Below, piece by piece: positions 28,100 through 37,399 of a stretch of DNA of 64,000 bases; the stretch's first letter is position 1, and each line of letters starts with the position of its first letter. Under the pieces are notes generated by a model that was not told the DNA's origin, ran no database searches, and saw only the letters and a program-made list of their open reading frames with translations. Origin of the DNA: Nocardiopsis sp. CNT312 (GTDB lineage Bacteria > Actinomycetota > Actinomycetes > Streptosporangiales > Streptosporangiaceae); NCBI RefSeq assembly GCF_000515115.1, contig NZ_AZXF01000013.1:26109-90108 (forward strand), given 5' to 3'. A program made the position numbers and the translations under genes.

Positions 28100-29134
28100 A
28101 TGCGACGTGCGACACGGATTCTGGTAGCCCTGCCCGCCGGGGCGCTCATGCTCGCCGGCTGCGCCCAACCCGCAGAGCAGTCGACCGAGGAGGAGTCGGG
28201 CCTGGGAGCGGGCGCTGTCCGTGAACAGCTCAGCATCGTCACCGGTGGGACCACCGGTGTGTACTTCCAGGTGGGAGGCGTCCTCGCCAACACCATCACG
28301 GACGGGGTCGAAGGACAGTCCGGTTCCGCGGAGACCACCGGCGCCTCGGTGGAGAACCTGCGGCTGCTCGGCTCGGGTGAGGCCGACATCGCCATCGCCC
28401 AGGGCGACGCGGTGTCGGAGGCCTTCGAGGGGAGGAACGACTTCGAGGGCCGGGCGGTCCAGTCCTACGCACTGGCCGTGCTCTACCCCAACGTCTTCCA
28501 CGCCGTCTCCCTGGAGGAGAACGCCGTGGAGCTGGGGCTGGAGTGCTTCAGCGACATCGTCGACACCCGTTACTCGGTGGGTGCGGTGGGCAGCGGTAAC
28601 GAAGCCACCACCACCAACGTGTTCTCGGCCCTGGAGATCTCCACCTCTGACATCGAGATCCAGCAGCTCGGGTACGCCGACACGGACTCGGCCCTGCGCA
28701 ACGACCAGCTCGACGCCGGTTCGTGGGTGGTCGGCGAGGGGCACGCGGGGCTGTCCGAACTCGCCACGACCGAGGACGTCCACCTCATCCCGATGTGCGA
28801 CGAGGAGGTCTCCGTCATCACCGCGGCGACCAACAGCTACACCGAGCACACCATCCCCGGCGGGACCTACCCGGGTATCGAGGGGGACGTCCAGACCATC
28901 GCGGTGTGGAACCTCATGGTGGTCGGCGGTGACTTCAACGAGCAGCAGGCCTACGACATCACCTCGGCGATGTTCGACAACATCGACGACTTCGTCGCGG
29001 CGTACGCTCCCGGTGAGGAGTACATGGTGCCGGAGAGCATCCTGAACAGCCCGGTGCCCGTACACCCCGGCGCCGCCCGATTCTACGAGGAGCAGGGCGT
29101 CGAACTGCCCGAGGACCTCCTCGCGCAGAGCTAG
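28100..29134 (+). CDS. TAXI-family TRAP transporter solute-binding lipoprotein
   Basis: 344 residues from an ATG at 28100 with GAGAGGA upstream. Lipoprotein signal with lipobox LAGC at residues 18-21. The TAXI pattern is LSIVTGGTTGVYFQVGGVLANTI, ENLRLLGSGEADIAIAQGDAV, and VGAVGSGNEATTTNVFSALE. The end VHPGAARFYEEQGVELP is typical. It presents a small organic acid, such as a glutamate-like solute, to the fused TRAP permease encoded two genes downstream. It is the first gene of the TAXI-DUF1850-permease operon. Confidence 0.92.
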   Translation: MRRATRILVALPAGALMLAGCAQPAEQSTEEESGLGAGAVREQLSIVTGGTTGVYFQVGGVLANTITDGVEGQSGSAETTGASVENLRLLGSGEADIAIAQGDAVSEAFEGRNDFEGRAVQSYALAVLYPNVFHAVSLEENAVELGLECFSDIVDTRYSVGAVGSGNEATTTNVFSALEISTSDIEIQQLGYADTDSALRNDQLDAGSWVVGEGHAGLSELATTEDVHLIPMCDEEVSVITAATNSYTEHTIPGGTYPGIEGDVQTIAVWNLMVVGGDFNEQQAYDITSAMFDNIDDFVAAYAPGEEYMVPESILNSPVPVHPGAARFYEEQGVELPEDLLAQS

Positions 29135-29146
29135 GCCACCGGATCG

Positions 29147-29782
29147 ATGGCCGCCCGGAACGAGACGGCCGGCCGGCGGCCGACGGGCGCCGGCGGTGTC
29201 CCGCGCCCGTCGGCCGCGGCCCTCTGGGGAGGTCTCTTCGTCCTCACCGCGGCGGCGGCCCTCCTCCTGTGGCCCGTATGGCCGGCCCTGGGGCTGACCG
29301 ATGACGGTGAACCGCTCGGCACCCTCCCCCTCGCCGAGGGCGAGGTGTTCACGATCAGCTACGTCCACTCCATCGACGGGCTGCCGATCGAGGAGAACCT
29401 GGCCGTGCGCGAGGGCCGCTTGGTCGCCGAGTCCACCCGGAGCGTGCAGTACGGCGCGGGGATGGGACAGATCCCCGGCGAGGGGCACGGGTACGCCGAA
29501 GGCCGCTGGTGGGTGGTCGAGGCGATGGATCGCGACGTCGGTGGCGAGGTGGTGCTCCGCCCGGGATCGGCCGCGGTCGACCATCGTCTGCGCACGCCCG
29601 GGGCCGAGGTACGGCTCTCCCCGTGCCTTACCTCCCACAGGGTGGTCATCCGCCCCGTACGGGTGTCCACGCTCCGGCTGCTGTTCGGCCAGGACCCCCG
29701 GCCGGAGTGCCCATCCGGTGCCGACAGCCGCCCGCACCCCGAACGGACCCTTCGAGAGAACCTGAGGAAAGACCATGGCTGA
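29147..29782 (+). CDS. DUF1850 membrane-anchored protein of TAXI-TRAP operon
   Basis: 211 residues from an ATG at 29147, 12 bases after the TAXI stop. One membrane segment (about 25-46: ALWGGLFVLTAAAALLLWPVW) is followed by an exported domain with FTISYVHSIDGLPIEENLAV, the DUF1850 hallmark. A GMGQIPGEG stretch follows. DUF1850 genes regularly lie between TAXI binding protein and fused TRAP permease genes; the role is unknown, probably assembly or accessory. It overlaps the permease start by 8 bases. Confidence 0.85.
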   Translation: MAARNETAGRRPTGAGGVPRPSAAALWGGLFVLTAAAALLLWPVWPALGLTDDGEPLGTLPLAEGEVFTISYVHSIDGLPIEENLAVREGRLVAESTRSVQYGAGMGQIPGEGHGYAEGRWWVVEAMDRDVGGEVVLRPGSAAVDHRLRTPGAEVRLSPCLTSHRVVIRPVRVSTLRLLFGQDPRPECPSGADSRPHPERTLRENLRKDHG

Positions 29783-32018
29783 TACCCCCACGCAGGCACG
29801 GGGCGACACCGGAAGGGCCGACGCGGGGAGCGGGCGGCGCCGGGGAGGCATCGGCGCGCGGGGCCGGAGCGGGGCCGCCCCGGATCTCCTCCCCGACGTG
29901 GACGGCCGGGCCGGGAGCGAGGCCGAGTGGTCGCGGATCGCCCGTCAGCGGTGGGGTGCCGGGCCTGCGGGGACCGCCGCGGGCCTGCTCGTCCTGGCCC
30001 TCTCCATAGGACTGACCTGTTTCCAGCTCTACATCGTCCTGTTCGCCTCGGGCCTGGACGGGCACCACCAGCGGATCATCCACCTCCTGTTCGTCATGGT
30101 GCTGGTCTTCCTCACCATGAGTCCGTTCAAGCTGGACACGGCCTCCCGTCTCTCGGCCCTGGCCCTGGTGCGGGCGCTCGTCCCAGGCGGGGGAAGCCGG
30201 GAACGGCGCGACGCCTCGGCACGCACGGTCCTGCGCGCCGCCGGCGGCGCGCTCGACCTGGTGCTCGTTGCGGCCGCGTGCGTCGTCAGCGTGTACCCGA
30301 TCCACTTCCAGCAGGAGCTGGCGAGCCGCGCGGGCGCCTACACCACCACGGACTGGATCCTGGGACTGGTGCTGATCGTCACGCTGCTGGAGGCGACCCG
30401 CCGGGCGGTCGGTCTGATCATGGCCGTGCTGGTCCTCGGGTTCGTCTACTACGCATGGATCGGACCGTTGATCCCCGGCGAGTTCGGGCACTCCGGAGCG
30501 ACCATCCAGCGCATCGCGACACACAGCTACCTCGGTGACGGCGTCTACGGCCTGACCCTCGGCGTCGTCGTGACCTTCGTGTTCGTGTTCATCCTGTTCG
30601 GCGCTCTGCTCAGCAAGACCGGCGGCGGCAACTTCTTCGTCGGCCTGGCCTACGTGCTCACCGGACGCATGGTCGGCGGCCCCGCCAAGGGGGCCGTCCT
30701 GGCCAGCGCCATGCTGGGATCGGTCTCCGGGAGCGCCATCGCCAACGTCGTCACCTCCGGGCCGTTCACGATCCCGCTGATGCGCAAGGTCGGCTACCGC
30801 AGGGCGGAGGCGGCCGGGGTGGAGGCCGCGGCGTCCACGGGCGGACAGGTGCTGCCGCCGATCATGGGTGCGGGCGCCTTCATCATGGCCGAGCGCACCG
30901 GTATCGCCTACGCCGACATCGTCAAGGTTGCCGTGCTCCCGGCACTGATGTACTTCGGTGTGATGTTCCTGTTCGTGGACATCCTGGCGCGCAAGCACGG
31001 CATCCCCGCGGCCCGGAACCAGGACCTGCCGCGGATACGGCGGGTCCTGGCGGCCGGCTGGCACTTCCTGCTTCCGCTCCTGCTGCTCATCGTGCTGCTG
31101 CTCAACTACGTCACCCCGGCGAGGGCCGGCCTGTACACCTGCGGCGTGCTGCTGGTCGTGGCGATGGTACGGGCGGGCAGCCGACTGTCGCCGAAGGACT
31201 TCCTCGACGTCTTCGTCCTGGCCGCGCGCAACACGCTTCCGGTGTCGGTGGCATGTGCCGTCGCGGGCGTCATCGTCGGCATGGTCGGTCTCACCGGGCT
31301 GGGCCTGACGCTCTCCCACGTGCTGCTGACGGTGTTCTCGGGGAACCTGGTCATGACCTTGGTGATGGTGGCGCTGGCGTCCCTCATCATGGGGTTCGGC
31401 CTGCCGGTGACGGCCTCCTACGTGGTCATCTCGGTTCTCGCCGCTCCCGCTCTGGGAGAATTGGGACTGACGGTGATCGTGGCACACATGATCATCTACT
31501 GGCTGAGCCAGGACTCCAACGTGACGCCCCCGGTGGCGCTGGCGGCGTTCGCCGGGGCGGGGATCGCCAACGCGAGCCCGATGCGTTCCGGTGTGGCGTC
31601 GTGGAAGTTCGCCAAGGGGCTCTACCTCATCCCCCTTCTGATGGCCTACTCGGCTCTCATGGCCATCGACGGCCCCCCGCTCGACCTGGTGATCGCGGTC
31701 CTCAGCGGATGTGTGGCGCTCGCGGCGGCCGCGGTGGCGATCGAAGGGCACTTCTTGCGGCCCGTGGCGCTCCTGGAACGGGCCGGGCTCGCGCTGGCCG
31801 CGGTTCTGGTCCTGGTCGCTCCGGAGTGGAGCGGGATCACCCGGGGTGTGCTGACGACGCCGGTGGCCTCCCACTGGTTCGTCCTGGCCGGATCGGTGCT
31901 GGGGGCGGCGCTCCTTGGCTTGCAGCTGTTCGGTCGGCGGACCGCCGCGGCCACCGGTGCGAGGGGAGGCCCGGCGGACGCGGAGCCGACCGTGCGCGGT
32001 GCGTCCCCCGAAGGATGA
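29775..32018 (+). CDS. TRAP transporter fused permease (DctQM type)
   Basis: 747 residues from an ATG at 29775 with GAGGAAAG upstream. An N-terminal cytoplasmic tail (1-58) precedes a small four-helix DctQ-like part (about 60-190) and a large DctM-like part with the motifs GGNFFVGLAYVLTGRMVGGPAKGAVLAS, SGSAIANVVTSGPFTIPLM, GGQVLPPIMGAGAF and SQDSNVTPPVALAAFAGAGIA. The last is the classic TRAP large-subunit region. It imports its substrate with sodium, using the TAXI protein as acceptor. It is the last gene of the operon, and the next gene starts 82 bases later from its own promoter. Confidence 0.93.
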   Translation: MADTPTQARGDTGRADAGSGRRRGGIGARGRSGAAPDLLPDVDGRAGSEAEWSRIARQRWGAGPAGTAAGLLVLALSIGLTCFQLYIVLFASGLDGHHQRIIHLLFVMVLVFLTMSPFKLDTASRLSALALVRALVPGGGSRERRDASARTVLRAAGGALDLVLVAAACVVSVYPIHFQQELASRAGAYTTTDWILGLVLIVTLLEATRRAVGLIMAVLVLGFVYYAWIGPLIPGEFGHSGATIQRIATHSYLGDGVYGLTLGVVVTFVFVFILFGALLSKTGGGNFFVGLAYVLTGRMVGGPAKGAVLASAMLGSVSGSAIANVVTSGPFTIPLMRKVGYRRAEAAGVEAAASTGGQVLPPIMGAGAFIMAERTGIAYADIVKVAVLPALMYFGVMFLFVDILARKHGIPAARNQDLPRIRRVLAAGWHFLLPLLLLIVLLLNYVTPARAGLYTCGVLLVVAMVRAGSRLSPKDFLDVFVLAARNTLPVSVACAVAGVIVGMVGLTGLGLTLSHVLLTVFSGNLVMTLVMVALASLIMGFGLPVTASYVVISVLAAPALGELGLTVIVAHMIIYWLSQDSNVTPPVALAAFAGAGIANASPMRSGVASWKFAKGLYLIPLLMAYSALMAIDGPPLDLVIAVLSGCVALAAAAVAIEGHFLRPVALLERAGLALAAVLVLVAPEWSGITRGVLTTPVASHWFVLAGSVLGAALLGLQLFGRRTAAATGARGGPADAEPTVRGASPEG

Positions 32019-32086
32019 CGGAGCCGCTGGCGGGGCCGCCGCGCACGGGACGGCGGCCCTCCCGCGCGCCAGCCACGGCCACCGCC

Positions 32087-32092
32087 TAGGAT
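32087..32092 (+). promoter_or_regulatory. Candidate -10 box giving a leaderless transcript
   Basis: TAGGAT eight bases before the ATG at 32101, so transcription would start at or next to the first codon. No ribosome site exists upstream of this ATG. Confidence 0.45.
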
Positions 32093-32100
32093 CGACAGCC

Positions 32101-33114
32101 ATGTGGCCCTTTGCACGGAACCCGGAGCGGGACGCCCGGAGCACCGAGGCGGCGCTGGTACCGGCCGCCTTCGGTACCGACCCCGTCCTGCGCTCCGGCT
32201 GCGCGGCGGTACGCGAGGGCGGCGTCGCCGCCGGGCTCACCCTGCTCGCGGAGGAGCGCGACGACCCCGAGGTGCGTGTCCACCGGGCGGAGGCGCTCGG
32301 CCGGGCCGCCGTCGGCCGGCTGGACGGGGTCGCCGCTCTGGCCGAAGGCTCCGCGGACCGGGCCGACGCCCTGCTCTGGCTGGGGTACGCCCTGCTTGCC
32401 GCCGCCCTCTCCGGACCGGTCGGCGCCGCCGCGGGCCGCGCCGACCGCAAGGCGCTGGACGCGGCGCTCACCGAGGCCCGTCTCCCGCTGGAGGCCGCCG
32501 CGCGGCTGCGCCCCGACGACCCGGCGCCCTGGGCGGCCCTCCAGACGGTGGCCATGGGGCTGGGTGCCGACCGCGGGGAGAAGGACCGCATCTGGGGCGA
32601 GGTGGTCGCGCGGGCGCCCCACCTGCTGCCCGCGCACATGACCCGGGTACGGACGCTCTCCCCGGCCCGGGGCGGGTCGGCCGAGGAGATGTTCGCCGTC
32701 GCGGGCGCCGCCGCCGACACCGCGCCCGAGGGCAGCCCCCTGCCGTCGGTGCTGGCGCTGGCCCACGCCGAGTACCTGCGGGCCGAGCGCGCCCGGATCG
32801 TCGCCGAGGGCGGGTCCGGCTACATCGCGGGCCTGGGCCTGGGCCGCTTGACCGGGGAGTCCGTGCGCGAGCTGTTCGACGCCGCGCGGGCGTGGGCGAG
32901 GGCTGGGGTCGAGCACGAGCGCGACGTCCAGGCGCACCACCTGTTCGGGTGGGCCTTCTACCGGGTCGAGGCCACCGAGGCCGCCGCCTGGCACCTGGGC
33001 GCGGCCGGCCGCTACTACTGCGACCTGCCGTGGTCGTTCTTCGGTCGTGCGCGGGCGGGGGCCGCCGATGCCATGTCCCGGCTCGGTGTCGTCCCGGGAG
33101 GCGGCCGTGCCTAA
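32101..33114 (+). CDS. TPR-like helical-repeat protein, paired with a kinase-phosphatase
   Basis: 337 residues from an ATG at 32101, which has a -10-like TAGGAT eight bases upstream and no ribosome site. Soluble, Ala/Arg/Glu-rich, all helical. Recurrent two-helix units suggest a TPR or Sel1-like solenoid resembling DUF4034-type actinomycete proteins (PWAALQTVAMGLGADRGEKDRIWGEVVARAPHLLPAH). The N-terminus MWPFARNPERDARSTEA is basic. The stop overlaps the start of the next gene by 8 bases, so the two are co-translated. The function is unknown; a scaffolding role for the downstream RNA-end enzyme is a guess. Confidence 0.7.
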   Translation: MWPFARNPERDARSTEAALVPAAFGTDPVLRSGCAAVREGGVAAGLTLLAEERDDPEVRVHRAEALGRAAVGRLDGVAALAEGSADRADALLWLGYALLAAALSGPVGAAAGRADRKALDAALTEARLPLEAAARLRPDDPAPWAALQTVAMGLGADRGEKDRIWGEVVARAPHLLPAHMTRVRTLSPARGGSAEEMFAVAGAAADTAPEGSPLPSVLALAHAEYLRAERARIVAEGGSGYIAGLGLGRLTGESVRELFDAARAWARAGVEHERDVQAHHLFGWAFYRVEATEAAAWHLGAAGRYYCDLPWSFFGRARAGAADAMSRLGVVPGGGRA

Positions 33115-34474
33115 GCCCGAGGGTGCCGGGGCCGCCGCCTCCCGGGTGATCGAGGTGCCCCGCACGGGGCTCGTCGTGCTGATCGGGGTGTCCGGTTCGG
33201 GCAAGTCGACGTTCGCGGCACGCCACTTCCTGCCCACCCAGGTGGTCGGCTCCGACCGCTGCCGGGCGCTGGTCAGCGACGACGAGAGCGACCAGGGCGC
33301 CAGCGCCGACGCCTTCGAACTGATGTACACGCTCGTCGGTATCCGGCTGCGCCGGGGGCTGCTGACCGTCGTGGACGCGACCAGTGTCCAGCGCGGCGCG
33401 CGCCAGCGGCTCGTGCGCCTGGCCAAGGAGTACGACGTGCCGTCCACGGCCATCGTGCTGGACGTGCCCGAGCCGCTGGCCCACGAGCGCAACCGGAGCC
33501 GACCGGGACGGGTCGTGGCCGAGAACGTGATCCGCCAGCAGTACGCGGATCTGCGCACGGCCCTTGAACAACTGCCCCGTGAGAGGTTCCGCACGGTGCA
33601 CGTGCTGCGCGGGCCGGGGGAGATCGACGCGGCCACCGTCGAACCGGTGCGGTCGCCGGTGGAGCGCACTGAGCTGGCGGGGCCCTTCGACGTCATCGGC
33701 GACGTGCACGGCTGCCGTGCCGAGCTGGAGGAGCTGCTCGGAGCTCTCGGCTACGCGGTCGTGCGCGACGGCGGGGGGCACCCGGTCGGGGCCCGCCACC
33801 CGGAGGGCCGCACCGCCGTGTTCGTCGGCGACCTGGTGGACCGCGGCCCGGACAGCCCCGGCGTGCTGCGCCTGGTCATGGGGATGGTCGGCGACGGCGA
33901 CGCCCTGTGCGTGCAGGGCAACCACGAGAACAAGCTCGTCCGGGTGCTCAGGGGATCGGGGGCCCGCCTCACCCACGGACTGGCTGAGACCGTGGAGCAG
34001 CTCGGCCGGGAGGACGCCGCGTTCCGGGCGCGCGTGCTGGAGTTCTGCGACGGGCTGGCCCACCATCTCGTCCTGGACGGCGGGAGGCTGGTCGTCGCGC
34101 ACGCCGGGCTCAAGGAGGGGTACCACGGCCGCGACTCCGGCCGGGTGCGCTCCTTCGCCCTGTACGGCGACACGAACGGTGAGACCGACGAGTACGGCCT
34201 GCCGGTGCGCCTGCCGTGGGCGCGCGACTACCGGGGCGGAGCGGCGGTCGTCTACGGGCACGTGCCGGGCGAGAGGGCCCGGTGGCTCAACGGCACCCTC
34301 TGCCTGGACACCGGCTGCGTGTTCGGCGGACGGCTCACGGCCCTGTGCTACCCCGAGCGCGCACTGGTGGACGTGGCCGCGCACCGCACCTGGTCCGAGC
34401 CGGCCCGGCCGCTCCCGCCGGAGACCGGCGGCACCGCCGAGGAGGGGGCCGCGCCCGGGGGAGGACGGCCGTAG
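33107..34474 (+). CDS. Polynucleotide kinase-phosphatase-like protein lacking a ligase domain
   Basis: 455 residues from a GTG at 33107 (GGGAGG five bases upstream). The kinase domain (1-175) has Walker A GVSGSGKSTF near 27-36, the GSDRCRALVSDDESDQ motif, VVDATSVQ and HERNRSRPGR, matching bacterial Pnkp kinase sequence. The phosphatase domain (about 190-430) has FDVIGDVHGC, GDLVDRGPDSPG, VQGNHENKLV and YGHVPG, a metallophosphoesterase core. Bacterial Pnkp, such as that of Clostridium thermocellum, is near 870 residues with a C-terminal ligase. Here the protein ends after the phosphatase and no ligase follows, and hen1 is absent. It probably modifies RNA ends (5'-kinase, 3'-phosphatase) or cleaves Ap4A-like substrates. 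Confidence 0.85.
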   Translation: MPKPEGAGAAASRVIEVPRTGLVVLIGVSGSGKSTFAARHFLPTQVVGSDRCRALVSDDESDQGASADAFELMYTLVGIRLRRGLLTVVDATSVQRGARQRLVRLAKEYDVPSTAIVLDVPEPLAHERNRSRPGRVVAENVIRQQYADLRTALEQLPRERFRTVHVLRGPGEIDAATVEPVRSPVERTELAGPFDVIGDVHGCRAELEELLGALGYAVVRDGGGHPVGARHPEGRTAVFVGDLVDRGPDSPGVLRLVMGMVGDGDALCVQGNHENKLVRVLRGSGARLTHGLAETVEQLGREDAAFRARVLEFCDGLAHHLVLDGGRLVVAHAGLKEGYHGRDSGRVRSFALYGDTNGETDEYGLPVRLPWARDYRGGAAVVYGHVPGERARWLNGTLCLDTGCVFGGRLTALCYPERALVDVAAHRTWSEPARPLPPETGGTAEEGAAPGGGRP

Positions 34475-34492
34475 CGCCCCGCGGCCGCTGAG

Positions 34493-34514
34493 GCGGCGGG
34501 GAGCCCGCCGCTTT
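34493..34514 (+). terminator. Rho-independent terminator after the kinase-phosphatase
   Basis: 8-bp stem GCGGCGGG with a GAG loop, followed by TTT, 18 bases after the stop. Confidence 0.7.
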
Positions 34515-34703
34515 CGGAGGATCGCACGAGACCGGCCGTGTCCTCCGTCCGTCCCATCCGCCGAACACGGCCGCGTGTCGCCTCGCCTTCATGTGCTCTC
34601 CGCTGCCCCGTCACACACGGGGGCCAGGATGTGCACGCTCGCAAAAGTGGCGAAGTTCTCTAAGCGTCACACAACCCCCATCGAATGAGATACGGGAGAA
34701 GGC
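34515..34703. other. Promoter region of the secreted nuclease gene
   Basis: 190 bases with AT-richer sequence at 34620-34690. It ends with GGGAGAAGG just before the GTG at 34704. No gene is seen. Confidence 0.4.
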
Positions 34704-37229
34704 GTGCCCTCAACCTTCCTTAGAACGCCGTCCAGACGTGCCCTCGCCTCTGCCTCCGCCGCCATGGCCCTCGCCCTGACCGCCTCCCTGACGGCGTCCC
34801 TCCCCGCCGCCGCCGCCGCGGCCACCACCCCCGTCATCAGCGAGGTCTACGGAGGCGGCGGCAACTCCGGTGCCGACCTGCGCAACGACTTCATCGAACT
34901 CGGCAACCCCACCGACGCCCCCGTCTCCCTCGACGGCTGGAGCGTGCAGTACCTGCCCGCCTCGCCCAGTGCGGGTACCCGGGTGCAGGTCACCGGCCTG
35001 AGCGGGACCATCGGGGCGGGGGAGTACTACCTCGTCGGCCAGAACGCCGGTGCGGGAGGCAGCACCGACCTGCCCGTCCCCGACGCCACCGGTACGGTCA
35101 GCATGTCCGCTTCCTCCGGTGCCGTGCTCCTGGTCGAGGGCACCGACCCGGTCGAGTGCCGCACCGCCGCCGCATGCGCGGCCGAGGACGGGATCGTCGA
35201 CATCGTCGGCTACGGCAGCGCCGTCGTCCACGAGGGCACGCCCGCGCCGAGGCTGGACAACACCACCTCCGCCTCCCGTGACGGCGATCTCACCGACACC
35301 GACGACAACGGCGCCGACCTCACCGCGGGCGCTCCGTCCCCGGTCAACTCGGCAGGGGAGACTTCCGGCGACGGCGGCGACCCGGCCGAGCCCGGCGACC
35401 TGCGCATCGCCGACATCCAGGGCACCACCCGGACCTCCCCGTACGTCGGCCAGGACGTGGTCGGTGTCCCGGGGATCGTCACCGCAGTGAACGTCTTCGG
35501 CTCCGCCCGCGGGTTCTGGTTCCAGGACCCCGAGGGCGACGGCGACCCGCGCACGAGTGAGGCGCTCTTCGTCTTCACTGCCTCCACCACCCCCGACGTG
35601 AGCGTTGGCGACGAGGTGCTGGTCTCCGGCGGCGTCAGCGAGTACCGGCCCTCCGGAGGGTCTCAGACCATCACCCAGATCGGCTGGGCGGACTGGACCG
35701 TCCTCTCCGAGGGCAACGGGACCCCCGCCTCCGTCCTCCTGGAGGAGGGCACCCTGCCCGACGCCTACGCCCCCGAGACCGGCGGCGACATCTCCGGCCT
35801 CGAACTGGAGCCGGACACCTACGCGCTCGACTTCTGGGCCGCCCACGAGCACATGCTCGTCCGGGTGGAGGACGCGCCGGTCATCGGCGAGACCGACCCC
35901 TACTACGCCTTCTGGGTGGGCACCGAGTCCGACGAGCTGGTCTCGCCGAACGGCGGCACCGTCTACGGCTCCTACGACGACCCCAACAGCGGCCGGATCA
36001 AGGTCGAGTCGCTGCTGGACCGCTCCACCCACCCCTTCCCCCAGGTCAACGTAGGCGACCTCATGGCGGGCGTGACCGAGGGCCCGCTGTACTACAGCCA
36101 GTACGGCGGCTATCTCATCCGCGCCACCACCATGGGCGAGCACGTGCCCGGCGACCTGGAGCGCGGGCCCGTCCGCGAGGCCGGGCGCGGTGAGACCACC
36201 GTCGCCACCTACAACGTCGAGAACCTCGACGCCCAGGACGGCCAGGCCACGTTCGACGAGCTGGCCACCGGCATCGTGGACTACCTGCGCTCGCCCGACA
36301 TCATCGGCCTGGAGGAGATCCAGGACGACAACGGCCCCGTCGACGACGGCACCGTGACCGCCGACGCCACCCTCCAGAGGCTGGTCGACGCGATCACCGC
36401 CCAGGGCGGGCCCGTCTACGAGTGGCGCTACATCGCCCCCGAGGACAAGCAGGACGGCGGTCAGCCGGGCGGCAACATCCGCAACGTCTTCCTCTTCAAC
36501 CCCGAGGAGGTGGACTTCGTCGACGCCGAGGGCGGCGACGCCACCACCGCCGTGGAGGTCGTGGACGGGCGCGGTGGCCCGGACCTGAGTGTCTCCCCGG
36601 GGCGGATCGCGCCCCAGGACGAGGCGTGGGAGGACAGCCGCAAGCCGCTCGTGGGCCAGTTCCGCGTGGACGGCGAAGACCTGTTCGTGGTGACCAACCA
36701 CTTCGCCTCCAAGGGCGGCGACGAGTCCCTGCACGGCGTCCGCCAGCCGCCCACGCGCTCCAGTGAGGAGCAGCGCCACGCGCAGGCCCGCGTGGTCCGC
36801 GCGTTCACCGACGAGCTGTTCGAGGCCGACCCCAAGGCCAACGTCATCGTCATGGGCGACCTGAACGACTTCCAGTTCTCCGAGACCCTGGACATCCTCA
36901 CCGGGGACGGGCCCCTCACCAACCCGATGCTGGAGCTGCCCGAGGAGGAGCGCTACAACTACGTCTACGACGGCAACTCCCAGGCGCTGGACCACATCCT
37001 GGTCAATGACGCCCTGGACCGCCGCATGGACATGGACTACGCCATCGCGCGGATCAACTCCGAGTTCCACGACCAGGTCAGCGACCACGACCCGCAGGTG
37101 CTGTGGTTCGAGGCCGGCGGCCGGGGTCACGGCCGTGACCGGGACGATCGGGGCCACGGCCGTGACCGGGACGACCGGGGCCACGGCTGGGGCTGGGGGC
37201 GCGGCCCCGACCGTCCCTCCTGGTACTAG
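34704..37229 (+). CDS. ExeM/NucH-type secreted endonuclease with lamin-tail domain
   Basis: 841 residues from a GTG at 34704 with GAGAAGG just upstream. Signal peptide about 1-39 ([20 protein letters not shown]). A lamin-tail-type domain follows (45-190: [23 protein letters not shown] and GWSVQY). An OB-like region (230-480) precedes the endonuclease/exonuclease/phosphatase core (from [12 protein letters not shown] near 497, then [33 protein letters not shown], and the final DHDPQVLW). These are the catalytic Asn, Glu, Asp/Asn and His motifs. It degrades extracellular DNA. The C-terminus carries two 9-residue repeats rich in Arg, Asp, Gly and His. A double hairpin follows. Confidence 0.9.
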   Translation: MPSTFLRTPSRRALASASAAMALALTASLTASLPAAAAAATTPVISEVYGGGGNSGADLRNDFIELGNPTDAPVSLDGWSVQYLPASPSAGTRVQVTGLSGTIGAGEYYLVGQNAGAGGSTDLPVPDATGTVSMSASSGAVLLVEGTDPVECRTAAACAAEDGIVDIVGYGSAVVHEGTPAPRLDNTTSASRDGDLTDTDDNGADLTAGAPSPVNSAGETSGDGGDPAEPGDLRIADIQGTTRTSPYVGQDVVGVPGIVTAVNVFGSARGFWFQDPEGDGDPRTSEALFVFTASTTPDVSVGDEVLVSGGVSEYRPSGGSQTITQIGWADWTVLSEGNGTPASVLLEEGTLPDAYAPETGGDISGLELEPDTYALDFWAAHEHMLVRVEDAPVIGETDPYYAFWVGTESDELVSPNGGTVYGSYDDPNSGRIKVESLLDRSTHPFPQVNVGDLMAGVTEGPLYYSQYGGYLIRATTMGEHVPGDLERGPVREAGRGETTVATYNVENLDAQDGQATFDELATGIVDYLRSPDIIGLEEIQDDNGPVDDGTVTADATLQRLVDAITAQGGPVYEWRYIAPEDKQDGGQPGGNIRNVFLFNPEEVDFVDAEGGDATTAVEVVDGRGGPDLSVSPGRIAPQDEAWEDSRKPLVGQFRVDGEDLFVVTNHFASKGGDESLHGVRQPPTRSSEEQRHAQARVVRAFTDELFEADPKANVIVMGDLNDFQFSETLDILTGDGPLTNPMLELPEEERYNYVYDGNSQALDHILVNDALDRRMDMDYAIARINSEFHDQVSDHDPQVLWFEAGGRGHGRDRDDRGHGRDRDDRGHGWGWGRGPDRPSWY
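37122..37184 (+). repeat. 27-bp tandem repeat at the 3' end of the nuclease gene
   Basis: Two nearly identical 27-base units encode RGHGRDRDD twice, with a third partial unit (RGHG). The copies differ at about three bases. It forms a polar, charged C-terminal tail of the secreted nuclease. Confidence 0.7.
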
Positions 37230-37240
37230 GGTCCACCGTC

Positions 37241-37305
37241 CCGGCCCCGGAACCACCGGGGCCGGAACCCGGCGCGGCGCCGACCCGACAGGGGCGGCGC
37301 CGCGC
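37241..37305 (+). terminator. Tandem hairpin terminators after the nuclease gene
   Basis: First stem: CCGGCCCCGG with a 5-base gap (37241-37265). Second stem: GCGCGGCGCCG with a 12-base loop (37272-37305). Both are perfect and lie just after the stop at 37229. Confidence 0.7.
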
Positions 37306-37353
37306 GCATGCACTGCGCCTGTGGACGGCGGCGCCCGGATGCGGGGGACGCCC

Positions 37354-37359
37354 TAGACT
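37354..37359 (+). promoter_or_regulatory. Candidate -10 box for guaA
   Basis: TAGACT about 40 bases before the guaA start. The same hexamer occurs before guaB3 (21568), the Kelch gene (19633) and rplY (52453). The -35 is not convincing. Confidence 0.35.
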
Positions 37360-37399
37360 GGGCGGACATCCCTTGAACTTTCGCGGAAGGTCCTCCGTC

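Noticed and set aside
29646-32720. 1024-codon minus-strand frame
   Set aside because: Antisense to the TRAP permease and TPR gene; composed of His/Gln/Arg-rich shadow sequence.
33107-34703. Frameshifted ligase domain after the kinase-phosphatase
   Set aside because: The following 230 bases contain a terminator and a promoter region, with no ligase motif (KxDG) in any frame.
34710-37313. 867-codon minus-strand frame
   Set aside because: Antisense to the ExeM/NucH nuclease, whose motifs are unmistakable.
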